Shown: piece by piece, positions 1 to 9,095 of the stretch
How the letters are laid out: the number at the start of each line of letters is the position of its first letter
How positions within the stretch are numbered: the first letter of the stretch is position 1
Assembly: GCA_016715115.1 (NCBI GenBank)
Contig: JADKBM010000011.1
Coordinates: forward strand, 434,001 to 498,000
Length of the DNA: 64,000 nucleotides
Reading direction: 5' to 3'
From: Acidobacteriota bacterium
GTDB lineage: Bacteria; Acidobacteriota; Blastocatellia; Pyrinomonadales; Pyrinomonadaceae
The notes under the pieces: generated by a model
Told to the model about the DNA's origin: nothing
Database searches by the model: none
What the model saw: the letters and a program-made list of their open reading frames with translations, nothing else
Translations under genes and position numbers: made by a program

Positions 1-1
1 G

Positions 2-1211
2 CTCGCGCGTATCCGCCAGCTTTCCGCACACGAGGTCGGCCACACGCTCGGATTCAGCCATAACTTCGCGGCAAGTTCATATGATCGCGGATCGGTGATG
101 GATTATCCGGCGCCGCTCGTCGAGCTCAGGAACGGCAAGATCGATCTTTCGAATGCCTACGCGGTCGGCATCGGCACTTTCGATAAGTTCGCCGTCAGGT
201 ATGCGTATTCGCAGTTCGCTAACGGAGCAAATGAAAGCGCCGAACTCGCGAAGATCATCGCGCAGGGCGAAAAGGACGGAATGCTCTACATCGCCGACGA
301 CGACGGCCGCGGGATTGGAACGGCGCATCCTTTGGCGAGCATCTGGGACAACGGCAACGATGTCGTCGCGATGCTTCGCCACGAAATGGAGGTTCGGCGA
401 ATCGGTTTGAACGACTTCGGGCTCCGAAGCGTACCGGCTGGGACGCCCATCTCCGAACTCGAAGCGAAGTTGATCCCGCTCTATCTTCATCATCGTTATC
501 AACTGGTCTCGGCAGTCAAATCGGTCGGCGGAATGTACTTTACCTACGCGGTCAAGGGCGAGAACGGCGTCGTGCCGGCGCGTTTCCGCGAGATCGTCGC
601 GCCCGAACGCCAGCGCGAGGCGATGAATGCCGTCCTCGACACGTTGAAACCGGAAGAACTCGCGATTCCCGAAAACGTCCGCAAACTTCTTCCGCCGCGA
701 GCTGACGGTTTCGAAAACGGCACCGGCGAGTATTTTGAAAAGCGCACGGGGCCGGTCTTTGATTCGCTCGGGGCGGCCGCGATCGCCGCCGACCTGGCGA
801 TCTCGGCGCTGCTCGAACCGACGCGTGCCGCTCGGATGATCGAGTTCAACGCCGAAGATGCCAAGTATCCGCATTTCAGGGAAACGGTCGATGTTTTGGT
901 TTCCAGAGTCTGGAAATCGCCGAAACCAAAGACCAATTACACGGCCGCGATCTTGGCGACCGAGCAGGCGGTTTTGATCGACCGACTGATGGATCTGGCC
1001 GCTAACCCGGACGCCTCACTTGCCGTCCGGGCGGTGGCGAATGAGGCACTTCATCAGATCAACGAATCCCCTGAAGGTTGAGCTGAAACTCAAACCGGAC
1101 GCGCAGCGGCGATTGATCGAGCAGAACATCGAGCGTTTTCTGACCCGACCGGACGCCCCGCGCCAACGCACTCCCGCGCTCGCGACTCCCGCAGGCGAAC
1201 CGATCGGCTAG
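2..1211 (+). CDS. Zinc-dependent metalloprotease, C-terminal part (5' truncated by window, one frameshift)
   Basis: The reading frame is open from base 2 and carries HEVGHTLGFSHN at about residues 10-21, the extended metzincin-type zinc site HExxHxxGxxHN, so this is the catalytic and C-terminal part of a secreted zinc metalloprotease of the DUF5117/DUF4953 type common in Acidobacteriota. The frame stops at 1081, but the next frame continues at once with a plausible family C-terminus (LKVELKLKPDAQRR... ending PAGEPIG) up to the stop at 1209-1211. Removing one C from the CCCC run at about 1068-1071 restores one frame. This is either a sequencing or assembly indel or a real frameshift; I treat the product as ending at 1211. 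The N-terminal half lies outside the window. Confidence 0.8.
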
Positions 1212-1217
1212 ACCGCG

Positions 1218-1922
1218 ATGAACAACGGCCAGATCGACACAAGCTATGTTCTTCTTGCGATCTTCGCGCTCGGCGCGCTGTTTCTTCTGCTTGTCTTTGC
1301 GGGACTGGTTTTTCTGTTGGTCCGCGTCGGATTGAAACGAAAGGAGAACCATAAGAAGCGGAGCGTCGAACTTCGAGCGGTTGCCGACCGCCTTGGTTTC
1401 GAATTTACGGAGGCTTCGGAACTTTCATCGCTCCCGTTTCTTGCGGATTTTGAGATCTTCGAAGGCTCGCCGAGCCGGATCGAGAATCTGATGACAGGAT
1501 CCCGCGGCGGCGAACGGATCGGAGTCTTCGACCTCGCGTATGTCAACACCGGACCGAACGGCGGTTCGCAAACGTCACGCCAAACGATGTGCGTCATTGA
1601 ATCGACCGGCCTGAACCTTCCCAGATTCTATGTAAGACCGGAAGGGATTCTGGAAAAGGCGCTTCAGTTTGCCGGACGGAATGATATCGACTTTCCCGAG
1701 TTTCCGACGTTCTCGAACGCGTTCTACCTGTACGGCGACGATGAGGCCGCGATCAGGGCGATCATCAAGCCCGAATTTGCAAGGTTTTTCGAGCAGAACT
1801 CCGTGCTGTCGGCATATGCCGCCGGCCCCCGGCTGATCGTTTTCCGGTCCCGATATCCGGCTCGCCCTCAGGAATTCGGGGGTTACGTCACGATCGCGAA
1901 AGCGCTGAAAGGCCTGTTTTGA
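1218..1922 (+). CDS. Membrane-anchored hypothetical protein
   Basis: A 234-residue protein whose ATG lies 6 bases after the protease stop, so the two are probably co-transcribed. Residues 8-36 form one strongly hydrophobic segment (SYVLLAIFALGALFLLLVF) followed by a Lys/Arg-rich stretch, giving a single N-terminal membrane anchor. The remaining roughly 195 residues look like a soluble mixed alpha/beta domain, starting with a helix (ELRAVADRLGFEF) that resembles the opening of several uncharacterised bacterial membrane-anchored families. I do not recognise a named domain or catalytic motif. Function unknown. Confidence 0.75.
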   Translation: MNNGQIDTSYVLLAIFALGALFLLLVFAGLVFLLVRVGLKRKENHKKRSVELRAVADRLGFEFTEASELSSLPFLADFEIFEGSPSRIENLMTGSRGGERIGVFDLAYVNTGPNGGSQTSRQTMCVIESTGLNLPRFYVRPEGILEKALQFAGRNDIDFPEFPTFSNAFYLYGDDEAAIRAIIKPEFARFFEQNSVLSAYAAGPRLIVFRSRYPARPQEFGGYVTIAKALKGLF

Positions 1923-1952
1923 ACGGCAGCGATTTCGGGTTGCGGAACCCGC

Positions 1953-2612
1953 CTAGAAGAATTTGCCCGCGTTCTTTTTCACGAAGTCGCCGATCGCCTT
2001 GACGGTCTTGAACTCGTTGAGAAGTTCGTTTGATTCGTCGCGGGTGGTGAAGCCGTTGCCCTCGTTGCTGTAAACCGCGTTTTGCGGATACGAATCCCTC
2101 GCCGAGAGGCAACTGCCGGCGATGATCACATCGGTTTTCTTGTCGTCGTTGAGGTCCTCGAAGCCGACCGCTTCGACCCAACAGGCCTGTGTTCCGGCGA
2201 ACGCGTCCGGAAAGTCGAAGACCTTCTTGCCGTCTTTGAAAATGTGAAATGTCGATCCGCGCGGGACGTCTTTTTCATCGACCATATCCTCCCTGTTCGC
2301 AAATGTCACGAAACACGAACCCTTGAACGGTTCGTTGTCAAAGACGAAGGTCTGCGACGCGATCAGTTTCTTGCCGTCCATCTTTGCGGTCAGACAGGCC
2401 GACTTGTCGGCGGCCGCCGGTTTGGACTCGGTTACATTGGATTTCGCGGTCGTACTTGAAGAATTGTCAGTCGCCTTGTTGTTCGCGGCCGGCGCGGCGG
2501 AGTTTGCTGGCGAATTGGCCTGGTTGTTAGCCGCCGGCGATGAACAAGAAAGTGAGCCGAAGAATGAAAACGACAAAATCGCCGCAGTCGCAAGAAAGTT
2601 GATTGATCTCAT
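1953..2612 (-). CDS. Putative lipoprotein with FG-GAP-like calcium-binding segment
   Basis: A 219-residue protein. I chose the ATG at 2612 because it gives a clean export signal: charged start, hydrophobic core, then SLSCSS with a possible lipidation Cys near residue 22, although the -3 residue is not ideal. Upstream in-frame codons add 46 residues with no signal character. The next ~60 residues are rich in Asn, Ala, Ser and Thr, a typical lipoprotein linker. Near the middle, VGFEDLNDDKKTDVIIAGS resembles the Asp-rich calcium loop of FG-GAP/VCBS repeats. It converges with the upstream plus-strand gene. Role unknown; probably a cell-surface protein. Confidence 0.7.
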   Translation of the reverse strand: MRSINFLATAAILSFSFFGSLSCSSPAANNQANSPANSAAPAANNKATDNSSSTTAKSNVTESKPAAADKSACLTAKMDGKKLIASQTFVFDNEPFKGSCFVTFANREDMVDEKDVPRGSTFHIFKDGKKVFDFPDAFAGTQACWVEAVGFEDLNDDKKTDVIIAGSCLSARDSYPQNAVYSNEGNGFTTRDESNELLNEFKTVKAIGDFVKKNAGKFF

Positions 2613-2798
2613 AGTGTTTGAAAAAAAAGTGCTGAACCAAGAGTAACCAAGGGCAACAGTGCTGGTCAAACAGCCGGAGCAAGCGGGTTGCGTTGTCCCT
2701 CCCGATCCGTGCGGGAATCCTGCATCGGTTTCGGTTTTTTGCGCGGACACGGAATTCGGTTAAACTACTCGTCGGTTCAAACTAATCGAAAGCAAAGT

Positions 2799-2965
2799 AT
2801 GACAAGACCCGTTTCATCCTGGCTCAAGCCGTCGCTTGATCGGTGTTTTGATATTTGTGCCGGACAAAGGGTCTCGCCGGCGAAAACAACTGGCTCGAGG
2901 GAGTCCAATTACTGTCGGTCGATGCCGTGCTCGGAATTCTTTTTTTATTTCTTGCCAGAGGTTCA
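2799..2965 (+). pseudogene. Remnant of a second Ca2+/H+ antiporter gene (internal deletion)
   Basis: The stretch from the ATG at 2799 reads MTRPVSSWLKPSLDR, nearly the same as the start of the intact antiporter beginning at 3006 (MTQTQTSSWLRPSLDW), with matching DNA. From about 2876, in a different frame, it reads GENNWLEGVQLLSVDAVLG followed by ILFLFL, which matches the antiporter C-terminus (GESNWVEGLQLLAVYTILG, ILFFFL). The roughly 1.1 kb between these ends is missing. This is a tandem paralogue that suffered a large internal deletion and a frameshift, leaving only its first ~15 and last ~28 codons. The region 2613-2798 upstream of it shows nothing I can assign. Confidence 0.8.
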
Positions 2966-3005
2966 AACCGCGGTCGAGACGCTCGCACCGCACCACTAAA
3001 CTCCA

Positions 3006-4190
3006 ATGACACAAACCCAAACTTCATCTTGGCTCAGACCGTCGCTCGATTGGTTGTTGATCTTCATTCCGGTCGCGGTCGCTCTGCGTTTTGTCCCGTC
3101 GTTCGAGAATCCGACGGCGCTTTTTATCGTTTCGTGCCTCGCGATCATTCCGCTCGCCGGGTGGATGGGAAAAGCGACCGAGCATCTTGCCGAACATATG
3201 GGGCAAGGGATCGGCGGGCTCTTGAACGCGACATTCGGAAACGCGGCCGAACTGATCATCGCTCTTTTCGCGCTGTCAAAAGGACTCGAAGGCGTCGTCA
3301 AGGCATCGATCACGGGTTCGATCATCGGCAATATGCTGCTTGTACTCGGACTATCGGTTGTTGCGGGCGGAGCGAAGTACAAGATTCAGAAGTTCGACCG
3401 CACCGCCGCGAGTACCACCGCGACGGCGCTGACGCTGGCGGCCATCGCGCTGCTCGTGCCGACTATTTTCCATCAGGTTGCGGCGCAGGTCCCCGTTGCG
3501 AACGGCGGCTGGACGCCGGAGAAAGAGCAGAACCTGAGTCTGGCGATCGCGATCGTCTTGTTTCTTACTTATTTGGGAACGCTTTATTTTTCGCTCGTCA
3601 CTCATAAAAGCTATTTTGTCGGAGAGGCGATGCAGGGTTCGGCGCAGGAGGTCGGTGAGGAAGAAGAAGCGTCCGGCGATCACTGGTCAAAAGGGAAAGC
3701 GATCACGGTTTTGCTGGTGGCGACCGGATTCGTCGCCTTGATTTCGGAGTTCCTCGTCGGCGCTGTCGAGGCGGCGCGCGGTGCGCTTGGATTTACCGAA
3801 GTGTTCGTCGGCGTGATCGTCGTCGCGATCATCGGCAACGCGGCCGAGCATTCGTCGGCGATTCTGATGGCGATGCGCAACAAAATGGATCTCAGTTTGG
3901 GTATCGCGCTCGGATCGAGTTTGCAGATCGCGCTATTCGTCGCGCCCATTTTGATTTTCGCGTCTTATCTTTTCGGCAAGCCGATGAATCTCGAGTTCAC
4001 GATTCCCGAAGTCGTCGCGGTCATTGCCTCGGTCCTGATCGCGCAGCAGATTTCGTCGGACGGCGAAAGCAACTGGGTCGAAGGACTCCAACTCCTCGCG
4101 GTTTACACCATTCTCGGGATCCTGTTCTTCTTTTTGCCCGATCCGCACCACGCGGTTACGGACGCAGTGAAATCGGCGACCGGGCATTAG
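3006..4190 (+). CDS. cax: Calcium/proton exchanger (CaCA family, Cax type)
   Basis: A 394-residue inner-membrane antiporter with about 11 hydrophobic segments in two homologous halves. Each half carries the alpha-repeat signature of the Cax family: GNAAELIIALFALSKG (about residues 78-93) and GNAAEHSSAILMAMRNKMD (about 277-295), whose acidic residues bind the cation. An acidic loop (GEEEEASGDH, about 216-225) separates the halves, as is usual. Family members export Ca2+ in exchange for protons. Length is normal. A broken paralogue lies directly upstream, so the locus once held a tandem pair. Confidence 0.93.
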   Translation: MTQTQTSSWLRPSLDWLLIFIPVAVALRFVPSFENPTALFIVSCLAIIPLAGWMGKATEHLAEHMGQGIGGLLNATFGNAAELIIALFALSKGLEGVVKASITGSIIGNMLLVLGLSVVAGGAKYKIQKFDRTAASTTATALTLAAIALLVPTIFHQVAAQVPVANGGWTPEKEQNLSLAIAIVLFLTYLGTLYFSLVTHKSYFVGEAMQGSAQEVGEEEEASGDHWSKGKAITVLLVATGFVALISEFLVGAVEAARGALGFTEVFVGVIVVAIIGNAAEHSSAILMAMRNKMDLSLGIALGSSLQIALFVAPILIFASYLFGKPMNLEFTIPEVVAVIASVLIAQQISSDGESNWVEGLQLLAVYTILGILFFFLPDPHHAVTDAVKSATGH

Positions 4191-4230
4191 CCGGACACCA
4201 AAATCGCTTGTTTGGAACGCGAAAGCGACC

Positions 4231-4260
4231 GGAGCGCAAGCGGGGACGCTTGCGCTCCAG
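4231..4260. repeat. REP-like palindrome, single copy
   Basis: GGAGCGCAAGC, six bases, then GCTTGCGCTCC: an 11-bp perfect stem with loop GGGGAC. The same 21-22 bp unit, CTGGAGCGCAAGCGTCCCCGC, recurs in clusters at 7411-7466 and 7544-7632, so the copies bracket the TonB receptor gene. The surrounding stretch 4191-4411 contains no gene. Confidence 0.75.
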
Positions 4261-4411
4261 TCGTCAAATGCGAGGGTGACTGCGTCCGCTCGGACGTAGC
4301 GTTTGCGGGCTGGCGCGTCGCGTTGCGCTGTCGTCCGTGCCTGTGCTCCGCCACATCGATTTCTCCGACGGGCTCGAAAAAATCGGATCCTAACTAGACA
4401 ATCGTCGGCTC

Positions 4412-4437
4412 TAAACTTTACACTTTCGTAAAGTTTA
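4412..4437. promoter_or_regulatory. Perfect 10-bp inverted repeat just upstream of the TonB receptor ribosome site
   Basis: TAAACTTTAC, six bases ACTTTC, then GTAAAGTTTA, a perfect palindrome four bases before the GGAG at 4441. It could be an operator or a 5' leader hairpin that controls access to the ribosome site of the receptor gene. No recognised regulator binding motif is evident. Confidence 0.5.
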
Positions 4438-4455
4438 TTTGGAGATTGTTTGTTT

Positions 4456-7404
4456 ATGAAATCCCCCTTTTTTGTCGCACTTCTTTTTCTTTCCGGCCTG
4501 GCTTTTTGCGCCCACGTCGTTGCTCAACAGCCAAGCGCAACGCTTACCGGCGTCGTCAGCGATCCGAATGGCGCGTCGATTCCGAATGCATCGGTAACAG
4601 TCAGAAATACGTCGACGAACCTTGTGCGAACTGTAGCCAGCAACGCCGAGGGCATTTTCGTCGTTTCGAGCCTTCCCGCAGGCGAGTATGAGATTCGGTT
4701 TTCGGCGACTGGATTCACGCCCGTCAAGATAGTCAATGTAGTTCTCGCGGTCGGACAGACCGAAACCAGAAACCAACGACTCGAGGTGATCACGCTCGAC
4801 ACGACGATCACGATCGACGACACGAACGCCGCTCCGCTAGTCGAAACTCAGACTTCAAAGGTCGACGAAGTGATCGGTGCCCGCGAGATCGAAAATCTGC
4901 CGCTCAATGGCCGCAATTTTCTCGAACTGGCGCTGCTTACCCCTGGAAACTCGATCGCGCCCAATTTTGATCCGACGAAAACGAACACCGTCGTCATCTC
5001 GTCCGCCGGCCAGCTCGGCCGCGGCGGCAACGTGATGGTCGACGGAACCGACAACAACGACGACCTCGTCGGCGGTGCGCTGATCAATATTTCGCAGGAC
5101 GCTGTCCAGGAATTCCAGGTCGCGACGAACCGCTTTTCCGCCGAGTTCGGCCGTTCGGCGTCGTCGATCATCAACATCGTCACCAAAAGCGGTACGAACC
5201 GTCTGCGCGGGTCGCTGTCTTTCTATGAACGCGACCGGCGTTTGCAGGAACTGCCCGCGACCTTTGACCGGTCACAACCGACGCCCCCTTTCGACCGCCA
5301 GCAGTATTCGTTCACGCTCGGCGGGCCGATCATCAAGGACAGACTCTGGGCGTTCGGAGCCGCCGAATACCGCGATCAGGACGGCGCGACGCTGGTCGGA
5401 ATCCGCAATGTCGCGACGCGCACGATCACGCGCGGGTTCGCGACCGCGCCGCTCAAGAATCTTCTTCTGAACAGCCGTTTGGATTATCAGGCGAACGCGA
5501 AGAACAACGTGAATTTTCGTTATTCGTTTGAGGACATCGACGCCACCGACGCCAGCAAACTCGACCGCCCGATCGGTTCGGCGTCGTACCGGCAGATCCT
5601 GAAGAACCGTTTCCATTCGTTTATGACGAACTGGACGAGCGTCATTTCGCCCAAGTTCGTTAATAATTTCAGCTTCAGCGTCAATAACTTTGACAACGAC
5701 ACGGCGCCAACCGTCGACGGCATCCAGTTCACCTTCCCGAGCATTCTGGACGGTGCGAGTTTTCGCGTGCCGCAGGCGACGAAACAAAATCGCCTGCAGT
5801 TCACGAACGCGATGACGGCGGTGCTCGGCGAGCATACGCTCAAGTTCGGCGGTGAATACCAAAGAATCGACGGAACCCTGAATCTCGGTGTTTTCCGGCA
5901 GGGCCGGATCGAGTTCGTTCAGGACTTCGCCAACTTCGACCGCAACAACGACGGCCGGATCGATGACGGCGATCTGCTGTTCGCAGTCACGCTTCGCAGC
6001 GGATTGCCGAATCAGGATCTGAATCTCCAGGATATCGACAACAACTATTTCGCCTTTTTCGTGCAGGACGATTGGCGCGTCCTCCCGAATCTGACGCTCA
6101 ACCTCGGATTGCGTTACGAGGTCGACACGAACGTCAAGAACAATTCCGGGTACGGAGGGATCAATCCGCTCGTCGCGTCGTTCTATCGCGGAAACCGCAG
6201 CGTCGACACGGATAATTTTGCCCCGCGGGTCGGTTTCAATCTCGCGTTGCTCGACGACAAGTTGAGCATTCACGGCGGTTACGGGATCTATTACGACCGC
6301 GTCACGCTCGAACTGATCACGCTCGAACGCGGGCTCGACGGACGCGCGCTGCCGGTTCAGGTTCGCGCCGGAAACGCTTTGACGGATCCGAACGGCGTGC
6401 CGATCTTTCTCGACCAAAACGGCCGTTTTTTGCCGTTCGCTCCGACCATCCAGAATCCGTACATCGGTTTTGTTTTGCCGGGCGCGGGCGCCTCGGGTAT
6501 CAATATCATCGACAACGATCTTGAGAATCCGATGATCCAACAGTCGAATCTGGGGATTCAGTGGGAGTTCTACCGAAACTTCGTACTTCGTGCGGACTAT
6601 CTTCGCAATTTCGGGACGAATTTCATCATTGGACGCACCATCGGTACGGTCAACAACCCTGTGGTCGGTGGCCCGGACCGCGTTGTCAACCTCGAATCGA
6701 GCGTCAAGTTCTTTTACGACGGCCTTCTGCTCAGTTTCGAAAAACGCTTCGCGGACCGTTTCGGTTTCCGCGCCGCGTACACGCTCTCGAAAGCTTTCAA
6801 TTACTCGAACGACGATCAGATCCCGTTTTCGAACGGACCGCTCGATCCGAACAATTTGCAGCTCGATTTCGGACCGACGCCGAACGATCAACGGCACCGT
6901 TTTACGCTCGCGGGAACAATCGAGATGCCGTACGGCTTTCGTTTGTCGCCGATCCTGACGCTGGCGTCGGGCGTTCCGATGGACATTCTCGTGCCGGGCG
7001 GCGCCAACCGCGTTCCTGCGATTCAGCGCAACGCCGGCGGGCGTCTGTTCGGGAACGCGTCTGAGTTGAACGCTTTTCTGACGGCGTACAACGCCGGACA
7101 AGCGGTCGCGAATCGCCTTCCGCTTGCTCCGGCAAACGCGCGATTCAACGATAATTTCAGTTCGCTCGACCTGCGCTTCTCGAAGGTCTTCAAGTTTAAG
7201 GAGCGATTCCGGCTTGAGCCGATCGTCGAGGTCTTCAACGTCTTCAACACGACGAACATTCTCGGCGTTTCGAACACGAATTACTCGGGGTTCGGCAACG
7301 TCCTCGGAACGGCCGGATTCGGTCAGCCGGTGACGACCGCCGGCGGCGTGTTCGGTTCCGGCGGCCCGCGCGCCTTCCAGTTCGCGGCGCGATTCACGTT
7401 CTAG
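4456..7404 (+). CDS. TonB-dependent receptor with N-terminal carboxypeptidase-regulatory-like domain
   Basis: A 982-residue outer-membrane protein. I prefer the ATG at 4456 over the TTG at 4450 because GGAG at 4441 is then well spaced. Residues 1-25 are a signal peptide ending near VVAQQPS. Residues ~27-110 form a CarboxypepD_reg-like beta sandwich (GVVSDPNGASIPNASVTVRN). Next come the plug, with NLPLNGRNFLELALLTPG typical of acidobacterial Oar-like receptors, and a long beta barrel ending in Phe (FAARFTF), the usual outer-membrane insertion signal. Such receptors take up or bind large ligands, often peptides or glycans, using TonB energy; the substrate is unknown. No SusD partner is adjacent. 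Confidence 0.9.
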   Translation: MKSPFFVALLFLSGLAFCAHVVAQQPSATLTGVVSDPNGASIPNASVTVRNTSTNLVRTVASNAEGIFVVSSLPAGEYEIRFSATGFTPVKIVNVVLAVGQTETRNQRLEVITLDTTITIDDTNAAPLVETQTSKVDEVIGAREIENLPLNGRNFLELALLTPGNSIAPNFDPTKTNTVVISSAGQLGRGGNVMVDGTDNNDDLVGGALINISQDAVQEFQVATNRFSAEFGRSASSIINIVTKSGTNRLRGSLSFYERDRRLQELPATFDRSQPTPPFDRQQYSFTLGGPIIKDRLWAFGAAEYRDQDGATLVGIRNVATRTITRGFATAPLKNLLLNSRLDYQANAKNNVNFRYSFEDIDATDASKLDRPIGSASYRQILKNRFHSFMTNWTSVISPKFVNNFSFSVNNFDNDTAPTVDGIQFTFPSILDGASFRVPQATKQNRLQFTNAMTAVLGEHTLKFGGEYQRIDGTLNLGVFRQGRIEFVQDFANFDRNNDGRIDDGDLLFAVTLRSGLPNQDLNLQDIDNNYFAFFVQDDWRVLPNLTLNLGLRYEVDTNVKNNSGYGGINPLVASFYRGNRSVDTDNFAPRVGFNLALLDDKLSIHGGYGIYYDRVTLELITLERGLDGRALPVQVRAGNALTDPNGVPIFLDQNGRFLPFAPTIQNPYIGFVLPGAGASGINIIDNDLENPMIQQSNLGIQWEFYRNFVLRADYLRNFGTNFIIGRTIGTVNNPVVGGPDRVVNLESSVKFFYDGLLLSFEKRFADRFGFRAAYTLSKAFNYSNDDQIPFSNGPLDPNNLQLDFGPTPNDQRHRFTLAGTIEMPYGFRLSPILTLASGVPMDILVPGGANRVPAIQRNAGGRLFGNASELNAFLTAYNAGQAVANRLPLAPANARFNDNFSSLDLRFSKVFKFKERFRLEPIVEVFNVFNTTNILGVSNTNYSGFGNVLGTAGFGQPVTTAGGVFGSGGPRAFQFAARFTF

Positions 7405-7410
7405 GGCTGA

Positions 7411-7466
7411 AGCGTCCCCGCTGGAGCGCAAGCGTCCCCGCACTGGAGCGCAAGCGTCCCCGCTTG
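7411..7466. repeat. REP-like repeat cluster, forward orientation
   Basis: Two full and one partial copies of CTGGAGCGCAAGCGTCCCCGC in direct tandem, starting 6 bases after the TonB receptor stop. They may act as a transcription boundary. Confidence 0.75.
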
Positions 7467-7543
7467 CAACGGCGTGAAACGCCGTAAAGCCTTGGGGATT
7501 CAGCGCGCACTTTTCCCCGGCGCCGTTCGCGCTCCGCGCTCAT

Positions 7544-7632
7544 TGCAAGCGGGGACGCTTGCGCTCCAGTGCGGGGACGCTTGCGCTCCAGTGCGGGGAC
7601 GCTTGCGCTCCAGTCGGCTTGCGCTCCAGTGA
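7544..7632. repeat. REP-like repeat cluster, inverted orientation
   Basis: Three to four copies of GCGGGGACGCTTGCGCTCCAG, the reverse complement of the 7411-7466 unit, so the two clusters together can form a large imperfect hairpin around an ~80 bp centre that also holds a small palindrome (ACGGCGT GAA ACGCCGT near 7469). The cluster abuts the permease gene and, by chance, is translatable in its frame, which would give a false N-terminal extension. Confidence 0.75.
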
Positions 7633-7640
7633 CCAAACCA

Positions 7641-8933
7641 ATGCAACTAAAGCGAAATCTCGGACTTACAACTGCCGTCGCGCTGATCGTCGGACAAGTT
7701 ATCGCGGTCGGCATTTTCCTGACACCGGCGGGAATGGCAAAGTCGGTCGGGTCGCCATTTTGGCTATTTGCGATCTGGATCTTCATCGGTTTGATGACGC
7801 TCAGCGGCGCGCTTTGCTACGGCGAATTGGCTTCGCGCTACCCGGAGGCCGGAGGCAGTTACGTCTATCTTCGCGAGGCATACGGCAAGGGTACGGCTTT
7901 TCTTTACGGTTGGATGGTTCTGCTCGTGCTCGATCCGGGATTGACGGCCGTTTTCGGAGTCGGGCTCGCGGCGTACGCTGGTTTTTTGGTCGAGTTGTCG
8001 CCTCTCGGCCAAAAGTTGCTCGCCGTTTCGGTCGTCGTCATCGTCGGACTGATCAACATCGTCGGCGCGGGCATCGGCGCCAATTTTCTTAAAGCGCTGA
8101 CGGTGCTGAAGATCGGAACGCTGCTCTTCATTATCTTTTTCGGTTTCCTCGGCGGGTTTGGCGACTGGAACAATTTCCGGCCGTTCTTTGAGGTTCCAAA
8201 AGACACCTTCGGAGCCTTCGCCGGCGGCATCGTCGGCGCCTTTTTCGCTTTTGCAGGTTGGTGGGAAGTAACGCGTCTGTCGGGTGAGATCGAAGATCCC
8301 GAAAAGAACGTGCCGCGCGCGCTGACGATCGGCGTCGTCGTGATCACGGTTCTTTACATTCTGACGAGCGCGGTCTTCTACTACCTCGTTCCGCTCGGAA
8401 GCGTCACGAGCGACGAGACGTTCGCGGCCCAGGCGGGCGTGGCGATGTTCGGCCCGGTCGGAGGCGCGGTTTTCGCCGCGGTCGTCATTGTTTCAGTTCT
8501 CGGGACGCTTTTCGCCTATTTGATGGTCTCGCCGCGCGTCTATTATGCGATGGCTCAGGACGGATTGTTCTTCAAATCGTTCGGCGAACTTCATCCGCGG
8601 TTTCAGACGCCGCACCGCGCGACACTGATCCAGATCGCGCTCGCTTCGCTCCTGATCCTGAGCGGAACCTTCAACGAGATCATCGGTTATTTCTTTTTTA
8701 TCGTTGTGCTGTTCATCGCGCTTTCGGTCGCCGGACTGTTTCGGATCCGCAAAAGGGAATTCGACGGTTACAAGACGCTTTTCTACCCGGTCACGCCGGT
8801 CTTTTTCCTGTTGATCACATCGGTCGTACTGCTGATGATCGCAATGAAAAATCCGCTCCAGACGATCATCGGAACCGCGGTCGTCCTGCTCGGGATACCG
8901 GTGTACCGAATGTTAAGGAATTCGGATTTGTGA
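7641..8933 (+). CDS. APC-superfamily amino acid permease
   Basis: A 430-residue membrane protein with about 12 hydrophobic segments. The N-terminus (LGLTTAVALIVGQVIAVGIF, residues 6-25) matches the first transmembrane helix of the APC family, with the broken-helix substrate site near GQVIAVGIF; FAGWWEVTRLSGEIEDPEKN near residue 210 matches the conserved sixth helix and following loop of the LAT/cationic subgroup. The ATG at 7641 is chosen because everything upstream in frame is REP-like repeat. It probably imports or exchanges amino acids; the substrate cannot be told. It stands alone. Confidence 0.9.
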   Translation: MQLKRNLGLTTAVALIVGQVIAVGIFLTPAGMAKSVGSPFWLFAIWIFIGLMTLSGALCYGELASRYPEAGGSYVYLREAYGKGTAFLYGWMVLLVLDPGLTAVFGVGLAAYAGFLVELSPLGQKLLAVSVVVIVGLINIVGAGIGANFLKALTVLKIGTLLFIIFFGFLGGFGDWNNFRPFFEVPKDTFGAFAGGIVGAFFAFAGWWEVTRLSGEIEDPEKNVPRALTIGVVVITVLYILTSAVFYYLVPLGSVTSDETFAAQAGVAMFGPVGGAVFAAVVIVSVLGTLFAYLMVSPRVYYAMAQDGLFFKSFGELHPRFQTPHRATLIQIALASLLILSGTFNEIIGYFFFIVVLFIALSVAGLFRIRKREFDGYKTLFYPVTPVFFLLITSVVLLMIAMKNPLQTIIGTAVVLLGIPVYRMLRNSDL

Positions 8934-9095
8934 TTTCTGATTGCGGATTACCGGAGACGACTAGATAAGGTCAAGGCATTCATTCGTTGGTACGACCTTC
9001 CGTTTTCCGCTAAGAGTGAATAGAATAGCTGAATCGGAACCGAGTGATGGCCGGAAACAAAATCCGAAATCCCCAATCACAAATCCGAAATTATT

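Noticed and set aside
5272..7443. Long open frame (723 codons) on the minus strand under the TonB receptor
   Set aside because: Arg/Glu/Val-rich antisense shadow of a GC-rich gene with no domain; the plus strand encodes a clear receptor.
7569..7640. N-terminal extension of the permease (MRGRLRSSAGTLALQ...)
   Set aside because: It is translated REP-like repeat; the conserved family start is the ATG at 7641.
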